DNA from: Lachnospiraceae bacterium
Lineage (GTDB): Bacteria; Bacillota_A; Clostridia; Lachnospirales; Lachnospiraceae
Assembly: GCA_009774655.1 (NCBI GenBank)
Contig: VSOD01000026.1
Span: forward strand, 1 to 17,966
DNA: 17,966 nt
Direction: 5' to 3'
Below, piece after piece: positions 1 through 7,858 of this stretch (position 1 is the stretch's first letter; each line of letters starts with the position of its first letter). The position numbers were made by a program, and so were the translations under genes. The notes below the pieces were generated by a model that worked only from the letters and a program-made list of their open reading frames with translations, made no database searches and had not been told where the DNA came from.

Positions 1-540
1 GGCGGACACAGTGATATCATCGGCGGGGTGCTGGTGGCGAAGGATAAAGAGCTGCTTGCGAAGCTGTCCCTGATGCGGGAACTGTACGGCGGTATTTTAG
101 GACCGATGGAAGCCTGGCTGGGCATTCGTGGTATCCGCACGCTGGAGGTGCGTCTGCGGCAGCATGAAAAGACAGCTCTTGCCGTGGCGGCGTATCTGGA
201 AAAACAACCACGGGTGAAAAAGGTGCATTATCCGGGGCTGCCCTCCTTCCAGCAGTATGAGCTGATGCAGAAACAGCAGCAAGGTAACTGCGGCCTTATG
301 AGCTTCGAACTTGATGGTTCGGTGGAGCAGGCGAAGGCGTTTTGTCAGGCTCTTCGCGTCTTTAAGATCGGGGTAAGCTGGGGCGGCTTCGAGAGTCTTG
401 TGACCATGCCTTTTGCAAGAGCGTCCGAGGAGGAAACGGCATGGCTTGGTGGGGCACAGAATCTGATCAGGATTCATTGCGGCCTGGAAGGGGAGGAAAA
501 TCTGATTGCTGACCTGGAGCAGGCATTTGCCGCCTTATAA
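1..540 (+). CDS. Cys/Met-metabolism PLP-dependent enzyme, C-terminal part (5' truncated)
   Basis: The reading frame is open from base 1 and ends at TAA 538-540, giving the last 179 residues of a cystathionine beta-lyase/gamma-synthase-type enzyme, which cleaves or forms C-S bonds of sulfur amino acids using pyridoxal phosphate. The fragment opens with GGHSDIIGG, which in this family lies directly after the PLP-binding lysine, so the lysine and about half the protein lie off the window. Also visible are the MEAWLGIRGIRTL segment (fragment residues 36-48), SWGGFESL (126-133) and LIRIHCGLE, whose Arg (about 157) normally binds the substrate carboxylate. The Trp in SWGGFESL and the IRIHCGLE ending resemble MetC-type beta-lyases more than gamma-synthases, but exact substrate is uncertain. 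It is followed by 147 nt without a clear terminator. Confidence 0.9.
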   Translation, partial: GGHSDIIGGVLVAKDKELLAKLSLMRELYGGILGPMEAWLGIRGIRTLEVRLRQHEKTALAVAAYLEKQPRVKKVHYPGLPSFQQYELMQKQQQGNCGLMSFELDGSVEQAKAFCQALRVFKIGVSWGGFESLVTMPFARASEEETAWLGGAQNLIRIHCGLEGEENLIADLEQAFAAL

Positions 541-687
541 GGACAGGCTGCGGTTTTCTTCCGGGCAATGCGTGTGGGATATGACATTGTGTTCTGCACT
601 GCGGGAAGGGGAGACGGTGTGTCTGTACAGAAGCTGCAGGCCAGCGAGACAGTTTGCGCCCTGCAGGACATGACAGGAGGTTTTTAG

Positions 688-1371
688 ATGAAGCTGTTGA
701 TCATAGAAGACGATACCGGTTTAAATCGTGGCATATCCTTTGCGATGGAGCAGGAGGGATATGCGGTGGTGAGCGCACGCACGCTGCGGGAAGGAGAGGC
801 GCTTTTTGCGCAGGAAAAGCCGGATGCCGTTATATTGGACTTGAATCTGCCCGACGGCGACGGTCTTGACTTCTGTAAGAAGGTGCGTCAGCGGTCTGGC
901 ACAGAAGGAGAGACGGTAATCCTGATGCTGACGGCACGGGATCTGGAGACGGATGAGATCATGGGGCTGACGAGCGGGGCGGATGACTATATCACGAAGC
1001 CTTTCTCGGTCTCCGTCTTAAAGATCAGACTGCAGAATATTCTGCGCAGGAAAGGGGAGCGGAACGAAGCGGTGCAGACGACGATCACGTCCGGGGATGT
1101 GACGCTGGATCTGCGGACGTTTCGTGCTTTTAGTCAGGGAGAGGAGCTGGACCTGAGTATGACGGAATTCCGGCTGCTGCAGTTTTTTCTGGAGAATAAG
1201 AACCGGGCGCTGTTAAAGGAGCAGATCCTGCAGCGGGTGTGGGATGTGGACGGAAATTATGTGGAAGAGAATACGCTGTCTGTCAATATCAGCCGCCTGC
1301 GCAGGAAACTGGGCGGTGATCATATCCGCACCATTCAGGGGATTGGCTATCTGTGGGAGGAGAAGGCGTGA
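688..1371 (+). CDS. OmpR/PhoB-family response regulator (VncR/BceR-like)
   Basis: A 227-residue cytoplasmic transcription regulator controlled by phosphorylation. The receiver domain (about 1-118) has the acidic pair D8/D9, phosphoacceptor D51 in the segment LDLNLPDGDG, switch residue T82 and K104 (YITKPF). A winged-helix DNA-binding domain (about 130-227) ends with the usual recognition-helix region NTLSVNISRLRRKLG. Length is standard for the family. ATG 688 is preceded by AGGAGG (about 674-679) at good spacing. The stop TGA (1369-1371) overlaps the kinase start, so the pair is translationally coupled. LNLPDG and the WDxDGNxxxExTL segment are typical of regulators paired with small intramembrane-sensing kinases next to ABC exporters, suggesting that it controls the exporter genes at 4212-7699; that link is inference. 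Confidence 0.95.
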   Translation: MKLLIIEDDTGLNRGISFAMEQEGYAVVSARTLREGEALFAQEKPDAVILDLNLPDGDGLDFCKKVRQRSGTEGETVILMLTARDLETDEIMGLTSGADDYITKPFSVSVLKIRLQNILRRKGERNEAVQTTITSGDVTLDLRTFRAFSQGEELDLSMTEFRLLQFFLENKNRALLKEQILQRVWDVDGNYVEENTLSVNISRLRRKLGGDHIRTIQGIGYLWEEKA

Positions 1372-2336
1372 TGGGGATGGCAGGGCTGGCTCTGGCAGAG
1401 CAGACAGTAATCTGGATCCTGGCAGTCTGTCTTGGGCTGTGCCTGACGGCGTTTGCTGTGGGTACGGCCTGGTTTTTGCTGCAGTGGCGGAAGATGGATC
1501 GGATTCTGGACAGCTTTCAGCGGAGCAGTCCGGACGGTGAGAGACGTGACATGCCGGCTGATGTGGATATTCAGGAGACAAGGGAATCCAGGATCGTCAG
1601 CCAGCTGCGGCGTATTGTAACGGACGCCCGGTTTCGGGAAAAGCAGGCGGTGGGGGAGAAGGATCAGATCATGGAACTGCTCTCCGATCTGTCCCATCAG
1701 CTGAAAACACCGCTGGCAAATATCGTCATGGATACGGAGCTTCTGCAGGACCCGGCGATCGGCGGGGACGAGGCCAGGCGGCGGGAATTTCTGCTGCATG
1801 TGAAAAGTCAGGCGGATAAGATGCAGTGGCTGATGGCCAGTCTCTTAAAGGCTTCCCGGCTGGAAAACGGGATGATCCGGTTTCCCGTGGAGGCAGCAGG
1901 GATCAAGGAGACGATCGCACGCTCTCTGGGGCATGTCTACGGTCAGGCGGCGGCGAAGGACATTGCACTGGCGGTGGAAGAATTTCAGGACTTTAACCTG
2001 ATCCACAATCCGAAATGGACTGCGGAAGCACTGGCCAATATTCTGGAAAATGCCATCAAATATTCGCCCCGGCACAGTAGCATCCATGTGGGTGTGACGA
2101 GGCTGGATCTGTATACGAAGATCACCATCGCCGACGAGGGGATCGGTATTTCCGAGAAGGAATATAACCTGATCTTTAAGCGTTTCTACCGCAGCGGAAT
2201 GGTGGAACAGCAGGAGGGCAGCGGGCTGGGACTTTATCTGGCGCAGCTGATCGTACTGCAGGAGAAAGGGTATATCACGGTGGCGTCCAGAGTGGGGCAG
2301 GGGAGCCGCTTTTCTTTGTTTTTGTTGAATGCATGA
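1371..2336 (+). CDS. Membrane histidine kinase with minimal sensor region
   Basis: A 321-residue sensor kinase, partner of the regulator just upstream. One clear hydrophobic stretch (about 12-37) is followed directly by a cytoplasmic linker, so there is almost no extracellular sensor domain. H-box SHQLKTP places the phosphorylated His at 109; N-box NILENAIKY at about 223-231; G1 box DEGIGI (255-260); F-box FKRFYR (269-274); G2 box GSGLGLYL (283-290). All kinase motifs are intact. I chose ATG 1371 because GGAGGA (1356-1361) lies about 9 nt upstream and the start overlaps the regulator's stop; GTG 1368 is possible, and an upstream GTG at 1353 lies before the RBS. Kinases of this build often sense through a neighbouring ABC transporter rather than binding a ligand themselves. 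The next gene is convergent, with only 27 nt between. Confidence 0.93.
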   Translation: MGMAGLALAEQTVIWILAVCLGLCLTAFAVGTAWFLLQWRKMDRILDSFQRSSPDGERRDMPADVDIQETRESRIVSQLRRIVTDARFREKQAVGEKDQIMELLSDLSHQLKTPLANIVMDTELLQDPAIGGDEARRREFLLHVKSQADKMQWLMASLLKASRLENGMIRFPVEAAGIKETIARSLGHVYGQAAAKDIALAVEEFQDFNLIHNPKWTAEALANILENAIKYSPRHSSIHVGVTRLDLYTKITIADEGIGISEKEYNLIFKRFYRSGMVEQQEGSGLGLYLAQLIVLQEKGYITVASRVGQGSRFSLFLLNA

Positions 2337-2363
2337 GCCCTGCGGCTTTTTACAGGGAGTCTG

Positions 2364-3920
2364 TTATAAAATCTCAATCCTGCACTGGTGTTCTTTCGAC
2401 GCTCTGTCGTAACATATGCCCGCTATCACGATTTTTTCGACGGATACTTTTTTGAGTTTTTCGTGGTATTCTTTGTCTCTTATCTGCCGGATTGCTTCTT
2501 CCGGTGTACCGTCGGCTTTTAATTCCAGAATAATTCCCGGCAGATGACTTTTTCGGGGATAAAAGATGAAATCCGCAAATCCTTTGCCGCTTTTTTCTTC
2601 CCGCTCGATCCGGTATTTATTTCTTGCAGAGAGATAGGCAAGTGTTACGACACAGGCCAGGCTGTTTTCATCGTTGTACTTCAGTATGGGAATCTCACTG
2701 TTGTGAATGTCGTGCAGGTATGCCACAACGATGTCCGCTCGCTGATCCAGTGTGGCATTGAGTACTTCATCGGAATTCCTGACGAGCTTTGCGACAGCGC
2801 CGAAGTCATCGTCTTTCAGTGCTTTCTGGAACTCCAGCATTAATTCTTTGTTTGGAATGCGCAGTTCTCCGTCGTGGTAAGACAGAAGTCCGTAGATGAT
2901 CATAGCGGCGTAGATTTCTTCCCGGTTGGAAGGGGATTTTTGTCCGGCGGTATATTCATCCAGTATTTCGAGACGGACGGGGATATGATTGACCATTTTT
3001 ATCACGTCATCCCGAACGTCACCGATGTTATATTTCAGAAAGAAAAGGACTTCATCCAGTTTGCCGGTCTTCGTCCAGTAACTGCGGCATTTGCCGTTGA
3101 TCAAAGCCAGAATGACGGAACGGGGATTATATAATTTCCTGCCGTCGTCGGCGAGATAGCCGTTGTACCATTCTGCGATTTCCTGCAGTGACAGATTCGA
3201 CTGTCTGGTGCACAGCGCAGCGGACTCCTCTTCTGTGAATCCAAAGTATTCGTCAAAAAGGGAGTCGTTGAGCATGGTATATTCGTCAAACATATTCAGA
3301 GCAGAACCGGTACTGTATTTTTTAATGGGCAGAACGCCTGTCATATAGGCCAGCGCCACATAAGGTCTGTCTTTGAGCAGGTATCTTAAGAATTCAAGGA
3401 AATCACTGTGATTCTCCCGGTACAGATCGTGACTGAAAATATAATCCCATTCGTCAATAAAGAAGATGAACTCGTCTTTCGTGGCGGTAAGCAGATCGGG
3501 AAGGCTGCGAAAAGAGGCGCGTTTCAACTCCGGATAAAGCGCTTCAATATCGTCTTCGATCGTTCCCTTGATCAGCGCTGTATAATCGCTGTAAGAATTA
3601 CCGTTATCGGGAAGGCAGTTCATATTCAGGTTAATGATGTTGTATTGATTCAGATGAACCGTATAACTTTTGCAATGGCTGATCTTGAGCCGGTCGAAGA
3701 TGGCCGATGACGGATAAGATTTTCCGTAGTAGGCGCCCAGCATATTCAGTACCGATGTTTTGCCAAAACGGCGGGGTTTTGTGATACACAGACAGCGGTT
3801 CTTTGTGTGGATCCGTTCATTCACCTTATCGATGATCAGGGATTTGTCCACAAAAAATTTATCGCTGCTGAGCATTTGAAAATCTTTGTATGATGTATTT
3901 GAATTAATATAAACTGCCAT
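2364..3920 (-). CDS. AAA-ATPase-like / PD-(D/E)XK nuclease-fold protein
   Basis: A 518-residue protein of the widespread family with an N-terminal AAA-ATPase-like domain and a C-terminal PD-(D/E)XK (DUF1703-type) domain. Walker A is KPRRFGKTS (GKT at 53-55); Walker B is FIFFIDEWD (D156, E157); MTGVLPIK near 193-200 is a conserved family segment. The nuclease-like core is GFADFIF...IILELKA with D450, E466 and K468, so the catalytic set appears complete. I prefer ATG 3920: GAGGA lies about 10 nt upstream, whereas the GTG at 3929 would have the SD almost touching it. The role of this family is not established; many copies per genome are common in gut Bacteroidetes and Clostridia and a mobile or defence-related role has been suggested. 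It is opposite in direction to everything else here and looks more AT-rich, consistent with later insertion. Confidence 0.9.
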   Translation of the reverse strand: MAVYINSNTSYKDFQMLSSDKFFVDKSLIIDKVNERIHTKNRCLCITKPRRFGKTSVLNMLGAYYGKSYPSSAIFDRLKISHCKSYTVHLNQYNIINLNMNCLPDNGNSYSDYTALIKGTIEDDIEALYPELKRASFRSLPDLLTATKDEFIFFIDEWDYIFSHDLYRENHSDFLEFLRYLLKDRPYVALAYMTGVLPIKKYSTGSALNMFDEYTMLNDSLFDEYFGFTEEESAALCTRQSNLSLQEIAEWYNGYLADDGRKLYNPRSVILALINGKCRSYWTKTGKLDEVLFFLKYNIGDVRDDVIKMVNHIPVRLEILDEYTAGQKSPSNREEIYAAMIIYGLLSYHDGELRIPNKELMLEFQKALKDDDFGAVAKLVRNSDEVLNATLDQRADIVVAYLHDIHNSEIPILKYNDENSLACVVTLAYLSARNKYRIEREEKSGKGFADFIFYPRKSHLPGIILELKADGTPEEAIRQIRDKEYHEKLKKVSVEKIVIAGICYDRASKEHQCRIEIL

Positions 3921-4011
3921 TTCTTTCACTTCCTCTTATATGGGTGGTCGTTTCCGGCCTGCATCTTTATCTTTGATTTTATCATATCACGGGATTGTTT
4001 GCTATCATGAA

Positions 4012-4032
4012 ATCCGGCGGTTGAAGCCGGAT
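4012..4032. repeat. Inverted repeat in the divergent intergenic region
   Basis: ATCCGGC (4012-4018) and GCCGGAT (4026-4032) form a 7-bp perfect stem with a 7-nt loop. No T-run follows on either strand, so it is not a clear terminator. It lies between the two divergent genes and might be an operator or an mRNA leader structure; function is unknown. Confidence 0.4.
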
Positions 4033-4061
4033 CATCAAAGACGGTTGAGTCTATTTTATTC

Positions 4062-4145
4062 TGACAAAATTGTCACATCCTTTCCTTCGTTCTGTCAGGG
4101 TGCTGTAAGAAAGGTCTGATAGAATAGAATTGTAAAATTTATAAT
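4062..4145 (+). promoter_or_regulatory. Putative regulated promoter of the ABC exporter operon
   Basis: A perfect -10 hexamer TATAAT lies at 4140-4145, 66 nt before the ATPase ATG. The -35 position (about 4117-4122, TGATAG) is poor, which suggests dependence on an activator. Upstream are CTGTCAG (4092-4098) and CTGTAAG (4103-4109), spaced 11 nt start to start, one helical turn, as often seen for OmpR-type regulators; a further CTGATAG lies at 4116. A TGACAA/TTGTCA inverted repeat with 2-nt spacer lies at 4062-4075. The regulator at 688-1371 is the obvious candidate to bind here. The hexamer and repeats are seen; binding is inference. Confidence 0.45.
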
Positions 4146-4211
4146 ACAGGAACGATTCTTTCAGACAACACGATAAGTTGGAGGTAAGACGATAAGGAGG
4201 AAAGGAATTAC

Positions 4212-5006
4212 ATGAAAATATTGGAAACCAGAGACTTAAAGAAGTATTATGGCAATGGCGATATTCAGGTGAAAGCACTGGACGGCGTCAATCTGGCCAT
4301 CGAGGAAGGAGAATTTGCGGCGGTGGTGGGCACTTCCGGTTCCGGGAAATCCACGCTGCTGCACATGCTGGGCGGGCTGGACTATGCCACCGGCGGTACG
4401 GTCACGGTAGCAGGGAAGAAGATCTTCGAGTTGAATGAGAATGAGCTGACCATATTCCGCAGGCGGCAGATCGGTTTTATCTTCCAGAGTTATAATCTGG
4501 TGCCGATCTTAAGCGTCTATGAGAATATCGTGCTGCCGCTGGAGCTGGACGGGCGCAGTGTGGACGAAGGGTTTGTGAAGGAGATCGTCCACACGCTTGG
4601 CCTGGAGAATAAGCTTGATAATCTGCCGGGACAGCTGTCGGGCGGACAGCAGCAGCGGGTGGCCATCGCGAGGGCGCTGGCGACGAAGCCTGCCATCATT
4701 CTGGCCGACGAACCCACCGGTAATCTGGACAGCAGGACGACACAGGAAGTGCTGGGGCTTTTGAAACTGACGGGAGAACAATTCCACCAGACGATCGTGA
4801 TGATCACGCACAATGAGGCGCTGGCCCAGCTTTGTGACAGGGTGATCCATATCGAGGACGGACGCATCGTGGAGGACCATTCGGGAAACAACCGGGCGAA
4901 CCGTTCTGATCAGCCTGCAGAGCGGAATGCTTCCGGGAAAGCAGCTTCTGCGATGAACGCGAAGAAACTGGCATCTGCCGGCAGAGACGGGGAGGTGCGC
5001 TTATGA
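4212..5006 (+). CDS. ABC transporter ATP-binding protein (MacB/LolD/BceA type)
   Basis: A 264-residue ATPase that powers the FtsX-type permease encoded next. Walker A GTSGSGKS (40-47), Q-loop Q92 in FQSYNLVP, signature LSGGQ (142-146), Walker B/catalytic Glu LADEPTGNLD (D166, E167) and H-loop His200 are all present. FQSYNLVPILSVYEN and DEPTGNLD are characteristic of the MacB/LolD/BceA group of lipoprotein-release and peptide-resistance transporters, not of sugar importers. The core ends near 222; a polar extension of about 40 residues follows and is unusual for the group. AAGGAGG (4194-4200) lies 11 nt before ATG 4212. The stop overlaps the permease start (ATGA at 5003-5006), and GGAGGTG near 4990-4996, inside this gene, serves as the permease RBS. 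Confidence 0.95.
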   Translation: MKILETRDLKKYYGNGDIQVKALDGVNLAIEEGEFAAVVGTSGSGKSTLLHMLGGLDYATGGTVTVAGKKIFELNENELTIFRRRQIGFIFQSYNLVPILSVYENIVLPLELDGRSVDEGFVKEIVHTLGLENKLDNLPGQLSGGQQQRVAIARALATKPAIILADEPTGNLDSRTTQEVLGLLKLTGEQFHQTIVMITHNEALAQLCDRVIHIEDGRIVEDHSGNNRANRSDQPAERNASGKAASAMNAKKLASAGRDGEVRL

Positions 5007-7699
5007 GAAACAATAACGGTGCATCCATCCGCAGGTTGTCGAACCGCAGCCTGAGAAATAATCGTATGCGGAATCTCTTTGCGGTGCTGGCGATCGTCCT
5101 GACGGGTATCCTCTTTACGGCGACTTTTTCTCTGGTCGGCGGGGCCATGCAGGTGGCACAGGAGCATACCATGCGGGAGGTCGGCGGGAAATTTCACGCC
5201 GGGCTGAAGGCGGCGACGAGGAAACAGTATGAGAAGGTCATCGCGGATCCGCTTGTGAAGAAGAGCAGCTATAACGTTTTTATCGGTACGGCAGATAATT
5301 TCGTGAAACGACAGACGGAAATCCGCTATCTGCCGGAGACGGACACACTGGCGGATATGTTTATCACACTGGCAGAAGGACGTCTGCCGGAAGCGGAGCA
5401 GGAGATCGTTGTAGATACCTTTGTTCTGGAGGAACTGGGGCTGCCCTGTGAGCTGGGGCAGAAGGTTCCCCTGCGGTTTCGGTTTATGGGAGAGATGATC
5501 GAGGAGGAATTTGAGGTCTGCGGCTGGTACCAGGGGGATGCGATCGGTCATGCCAGTGAAGTTTTCCTGTCGGAGCGTTACTGGACAGGGCTGCGGGGCA
5601 CTCTCACAGACGAGGATTTTCAGAACTGGGGAAAGGAGCATCCGGAAGATAAAGGTGTAGGCCTGCTGGCGGGTAATCTTTTTTTTGACGATGTGGGAAA
5701 TCTGGAAGAGAAGATAGAGACCGTGATCCGGAACGCCGGTTATGATCCGGATACGGAGTTGTCTTACGGCGTGAACTGGGCTTATATGAGCAGCCGTCTG
5801 GAAGAGACGGATCCGATGACGGTTTTGATCCTGATCTGTGTGGTGGCGGTCATATTGGTTACGGGGTATCTGATCATCTACAATATTTTTCAGATATCCG
5901 TGATCAGCGATATCCGGTTTTACGGGTTGTTAAAAACGATCGGTACGACGAAGCGGCAGATCCGCCGTCTGGTCAGGCGGCAGGCGCTTATGCTTTCTGC
6001 GGTGGGTATTCCTCTCGGTCTGGCGGCCGGCTACGGGATCGGAGCGCTTGTGCTGCCCTTTATGCTCAGCTTTTCGGACTATGACGGCATGGAGGTGGCT
6101 TTGCAGTTCCAGCCCTGGATCCTGTTATGCGGAGCCGGATTTTCCGCTTTTACCGTTTACTTGAGCAGCCGGAAGCCGGGCAGGATCGCGGGAAGCGTCT
6201 CTCCTATCGAGGCGGTCAGGTATACGCAGGAAGGCGCATCTGACAGAGGATCTTTAAAAAAGAAGAAAAAGCCCAGGAAGAAAAAAGGCGGCCGGTTCAG
6301 CGCCTTATCCATGGCGCTTTCCAATCTGGGGAGAAGCAGGCGCACTACGGTGGTTGTCGTTATGGCGATCTCTTTAAGTATCATTCTGCTGATGGTGGTC
6401 ATGACGGCTGTGGGCAGTTTCCGCATCGACCGCTTTATCGAGCAGCGGATCACGGGTGATTTCCTGCTGGGCAGCAGCGATATCACGGGGGCAACTTCCG
6501 GTAAGAGCGGTGTGGAGATCGCGCCGGAATTATTGAGGCTGGCTGACGGACAGGAGGGCATTGAGGGAAGGCAGGAAATGTGGACCCGTTTCTCTACCTG
6601 GCTGCAGATTGACGACAAGGCACAGGAGCAGATGCAGAACCTGCAGGCAGCAGGCCGCCTGAGTCAGAGTATTTACGAGACGGATAATCTGAACCGGATG
6701 CTGCAGGGGGAACGCTCGATGAATGGCTACTGTTATGGCTACAGTGAGGCGCTTCTTGCGAATATTCAGGTTCTGGACGGGACGTTTGATGCGGATAAAT
6801 TCCGGACGGGGGATTATGTGCTGTTGACGCAGATCCTCGGGGGCGACTTTCTTTCGCCGGAAGAACATCTGTATCACCCGGGCGATAAGGTGACGGTAGA
6901 GTGGGCGACAGAAGATTCGGTGGCACGTGAGATTACCGATTCGGCAGGGGAGATCGTAGATTATGTGTATGAAAATCTCACCCAGAAGGAATATGAGGTG
7001 ATGGCCATCGTTAAGATTCCGTCCAGTCTGGGGCTGCACAGGTATGCGGGTAATACCTGTGACCTGATTCTTCCGTTAACGGAACTTGGGATCGAGGAGT
7101 CGAATGCGGCGGGAGACGGGGGGTATGGCAGATACGACGCTTCAGGTTTCACACGATGCTTTGCCGTATCCTATCAGATAGAAGAGGAAGCGCGCAGGGC
7201 ATTTGAAGCGGCGGTCAAAGCCTATACGGATCAGCATCCGGAGATGGGGTATCTGACGAAGGAAGTGCTGCAGAAAGAATTTAAAAATATGATAAATGTG
7301 ATCGCAACGATCGGAATTGCTCTTTCCGGGGTAATCGCGCTGATCGGGATCCTGAACTTTATCAACGCCATCCTGACACAGATCATTTCCAGGAAGCGGG
7401 AGTTTGCCATGCTGCAGAGTATCGGCATGACCAATGACCAGCTGTTGAAAACGCTGGTCTGCGAGGGCATCAGTTATATCGCGATCTCCGGCGTCATCAG
7501 CCTTCTTCTGGGAAGCCTGTTTTCCTGGCTGACGCTGCGGGCCTTGAATAACGTGCTGCTATTCTTCGAGTATCGGTTCCAGATCAGGTCATTTCTGATC
7601 ATGATGCCAGTGCTTGTGCTGGTAGCGGCCGCAGCGCCCGTGATCTGTTACAGACAGCTGCGGAAGAAGAGTATTGTGGAAAGACTGCGGGAAGAGTGA
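5003..7699 (+). CDS. FtsX-type ABC transporter permease, two FtsX units
   Basis: An 898-residue membrane protein, partner of the preceding ATPase. I see about eight membrane segments in two sets of four: TM1 about 24-48, an extracellular stretch to about 270, TM2 272-298, TM3 328-356, TM4 371-388; then TM5 449-471, a large extracellular domain (about 475-760), TM6 764-792, TM7 821-844 and TM8 864-883. The cytoplasmic segments after TM2 (FYGLLKTIGTTKRQI) and after TM6 (FAMLQSIGMTNDQL) are the FtsX-domain signatures that contact the ATPase. The linker between halves is strongly Lys-rich (418-428). Such transporters act by mechanotransmission on envelope substrates (antimicrobial peptides, lipoproteins, cell-wall enzymes) rather than by classical import. 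Substrate is unknown. The linker DNA holds an A_AAA_AAG heptamer in slip-prone phase (6256-6262), see findings. Confidence 0.93.
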   Translation: MRNNNGASIRRLSNRSLRNNRMRNLFAVLAIVLTGILFTATFSLVGGAMQVAQEHTMREVGGKFHAGLKAATRKQYEKVIADPLVKKSSYNVFIGTADNFVKRQTEIRYLPETDTLADMFITLAEGRLPEAEQEIVVDTFVLEELGLPCELGQKVPLRFRFMGEMIEEEFEVCGWYQGDAIGHASEVFLSERYWTGLRGTLTDEDFQNWGKEHPEDKGVGLLAGNLFFDDVGNLEEKIETVIRNAGYDPDTELSYGVNWAYMSSRLEETDPMTVLILICVVAVILVTGYLIIYNIFQISVISDIRFYGLLKTIGTTKRQIRRLVRRQALMLSAVGIPLGLAAGYGIGALVLPFMLSFSDYDGMEVALQFQPWILLCGAGFSAFTVYLSSRKPGRIAGSVSPIEAVRYTQEGASDRGSLKKKKKPRKKKGGRFSALSMALSNLGRSRRTTVVVVMAISLSIILLMVVMTAVGSFRIDRFIEQRITGDFLLGSSDITGATSGKSGVEIAPELLRLADGQEGIEGRQEMWTRFSTWLQIDDKAQEQMQNLQAAGRLSQSIYETDNLNRMLQGERSMNGYCYGYSEALLANIQVLDGTFDADKFRTGDYVLLTQILGGDFLSPEEHLYHPGDKVTVEWATEDSVAREITDSAGEIVDYVYENLTQKEYEVMAIVKIPSSLGLHRYAGNTCDLILPLTELGIEESNAAGDGGYGRYDASGFTRCFAVSYQIEEEARRAFEAAVKAYTDQHPEMGYLTKEVLQKEFKNMINVIATIGIALSGVIALIGILNFINAILTQIISRKREFAMLQSIGMTNDQLLKTLVCEGISYIAISGVISLLLGSLFSWLTLRALNNVLLFFEYRFQIRSFLIMMPVLVLVAAAAPVICYRQLRKKSIVERLREE

Positions 7700-7769
7700 G
7701 GAATGTCACAGGATCTGGTAAAAAGGTTCTGCCGGATTGCGGTCACAAAAGTCAAATCAGTGATATGGG

Positions 7770-7807
7770 AAAGTCGGATGAGTTATAGAATTCATCCGGC
7801 TTTTTTT
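7770..7807 (+). terminator. Intrinsic terminator after the permease, or attenuator before the lipoprotein gene
   Basis: AGTCGGATGA (7772-7781) pairs with TCATCCGGCT (7792-7801): ten pairs including one G-T wobble, with a 10-nt loop, followed directly by seven T (7801-7807). This is a textbook rho-independent terminator. It ends only 51 nt before the lipoprotein ATG, and I see no convincing promoter in that space, so it may act within the transporter leader. Confidence 0.85.
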
Positions 7808-7858
7808 GTTACGATAGCGGTGTTTCCAACAAGAATCACGAAAACAGGAGGATGAGAT

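Noticed and set aside
634..666. CTGCAGG/CCTGCAG inverted repeat before the first response regulator
   Set aside because: Seven pairs with a 19-nt loop and no T-run; too weak to call a terminator or regulator.
568..687. 39-codon ORF ending exactly at the base before the first response regulator's ATG
   Set aside because: No Shine-Dalgarno sequence before its ATG and no recognisable features; the abutting stop is probably chance because the regulator RBS lies inside it.
2338..2357. CCCTG/CAGGG hairpin in the convergent gap as a bidirectional terminator
   Set aside because: Only five pairs with a 10-nt loop; the T-run is in the loop, not after the stem.
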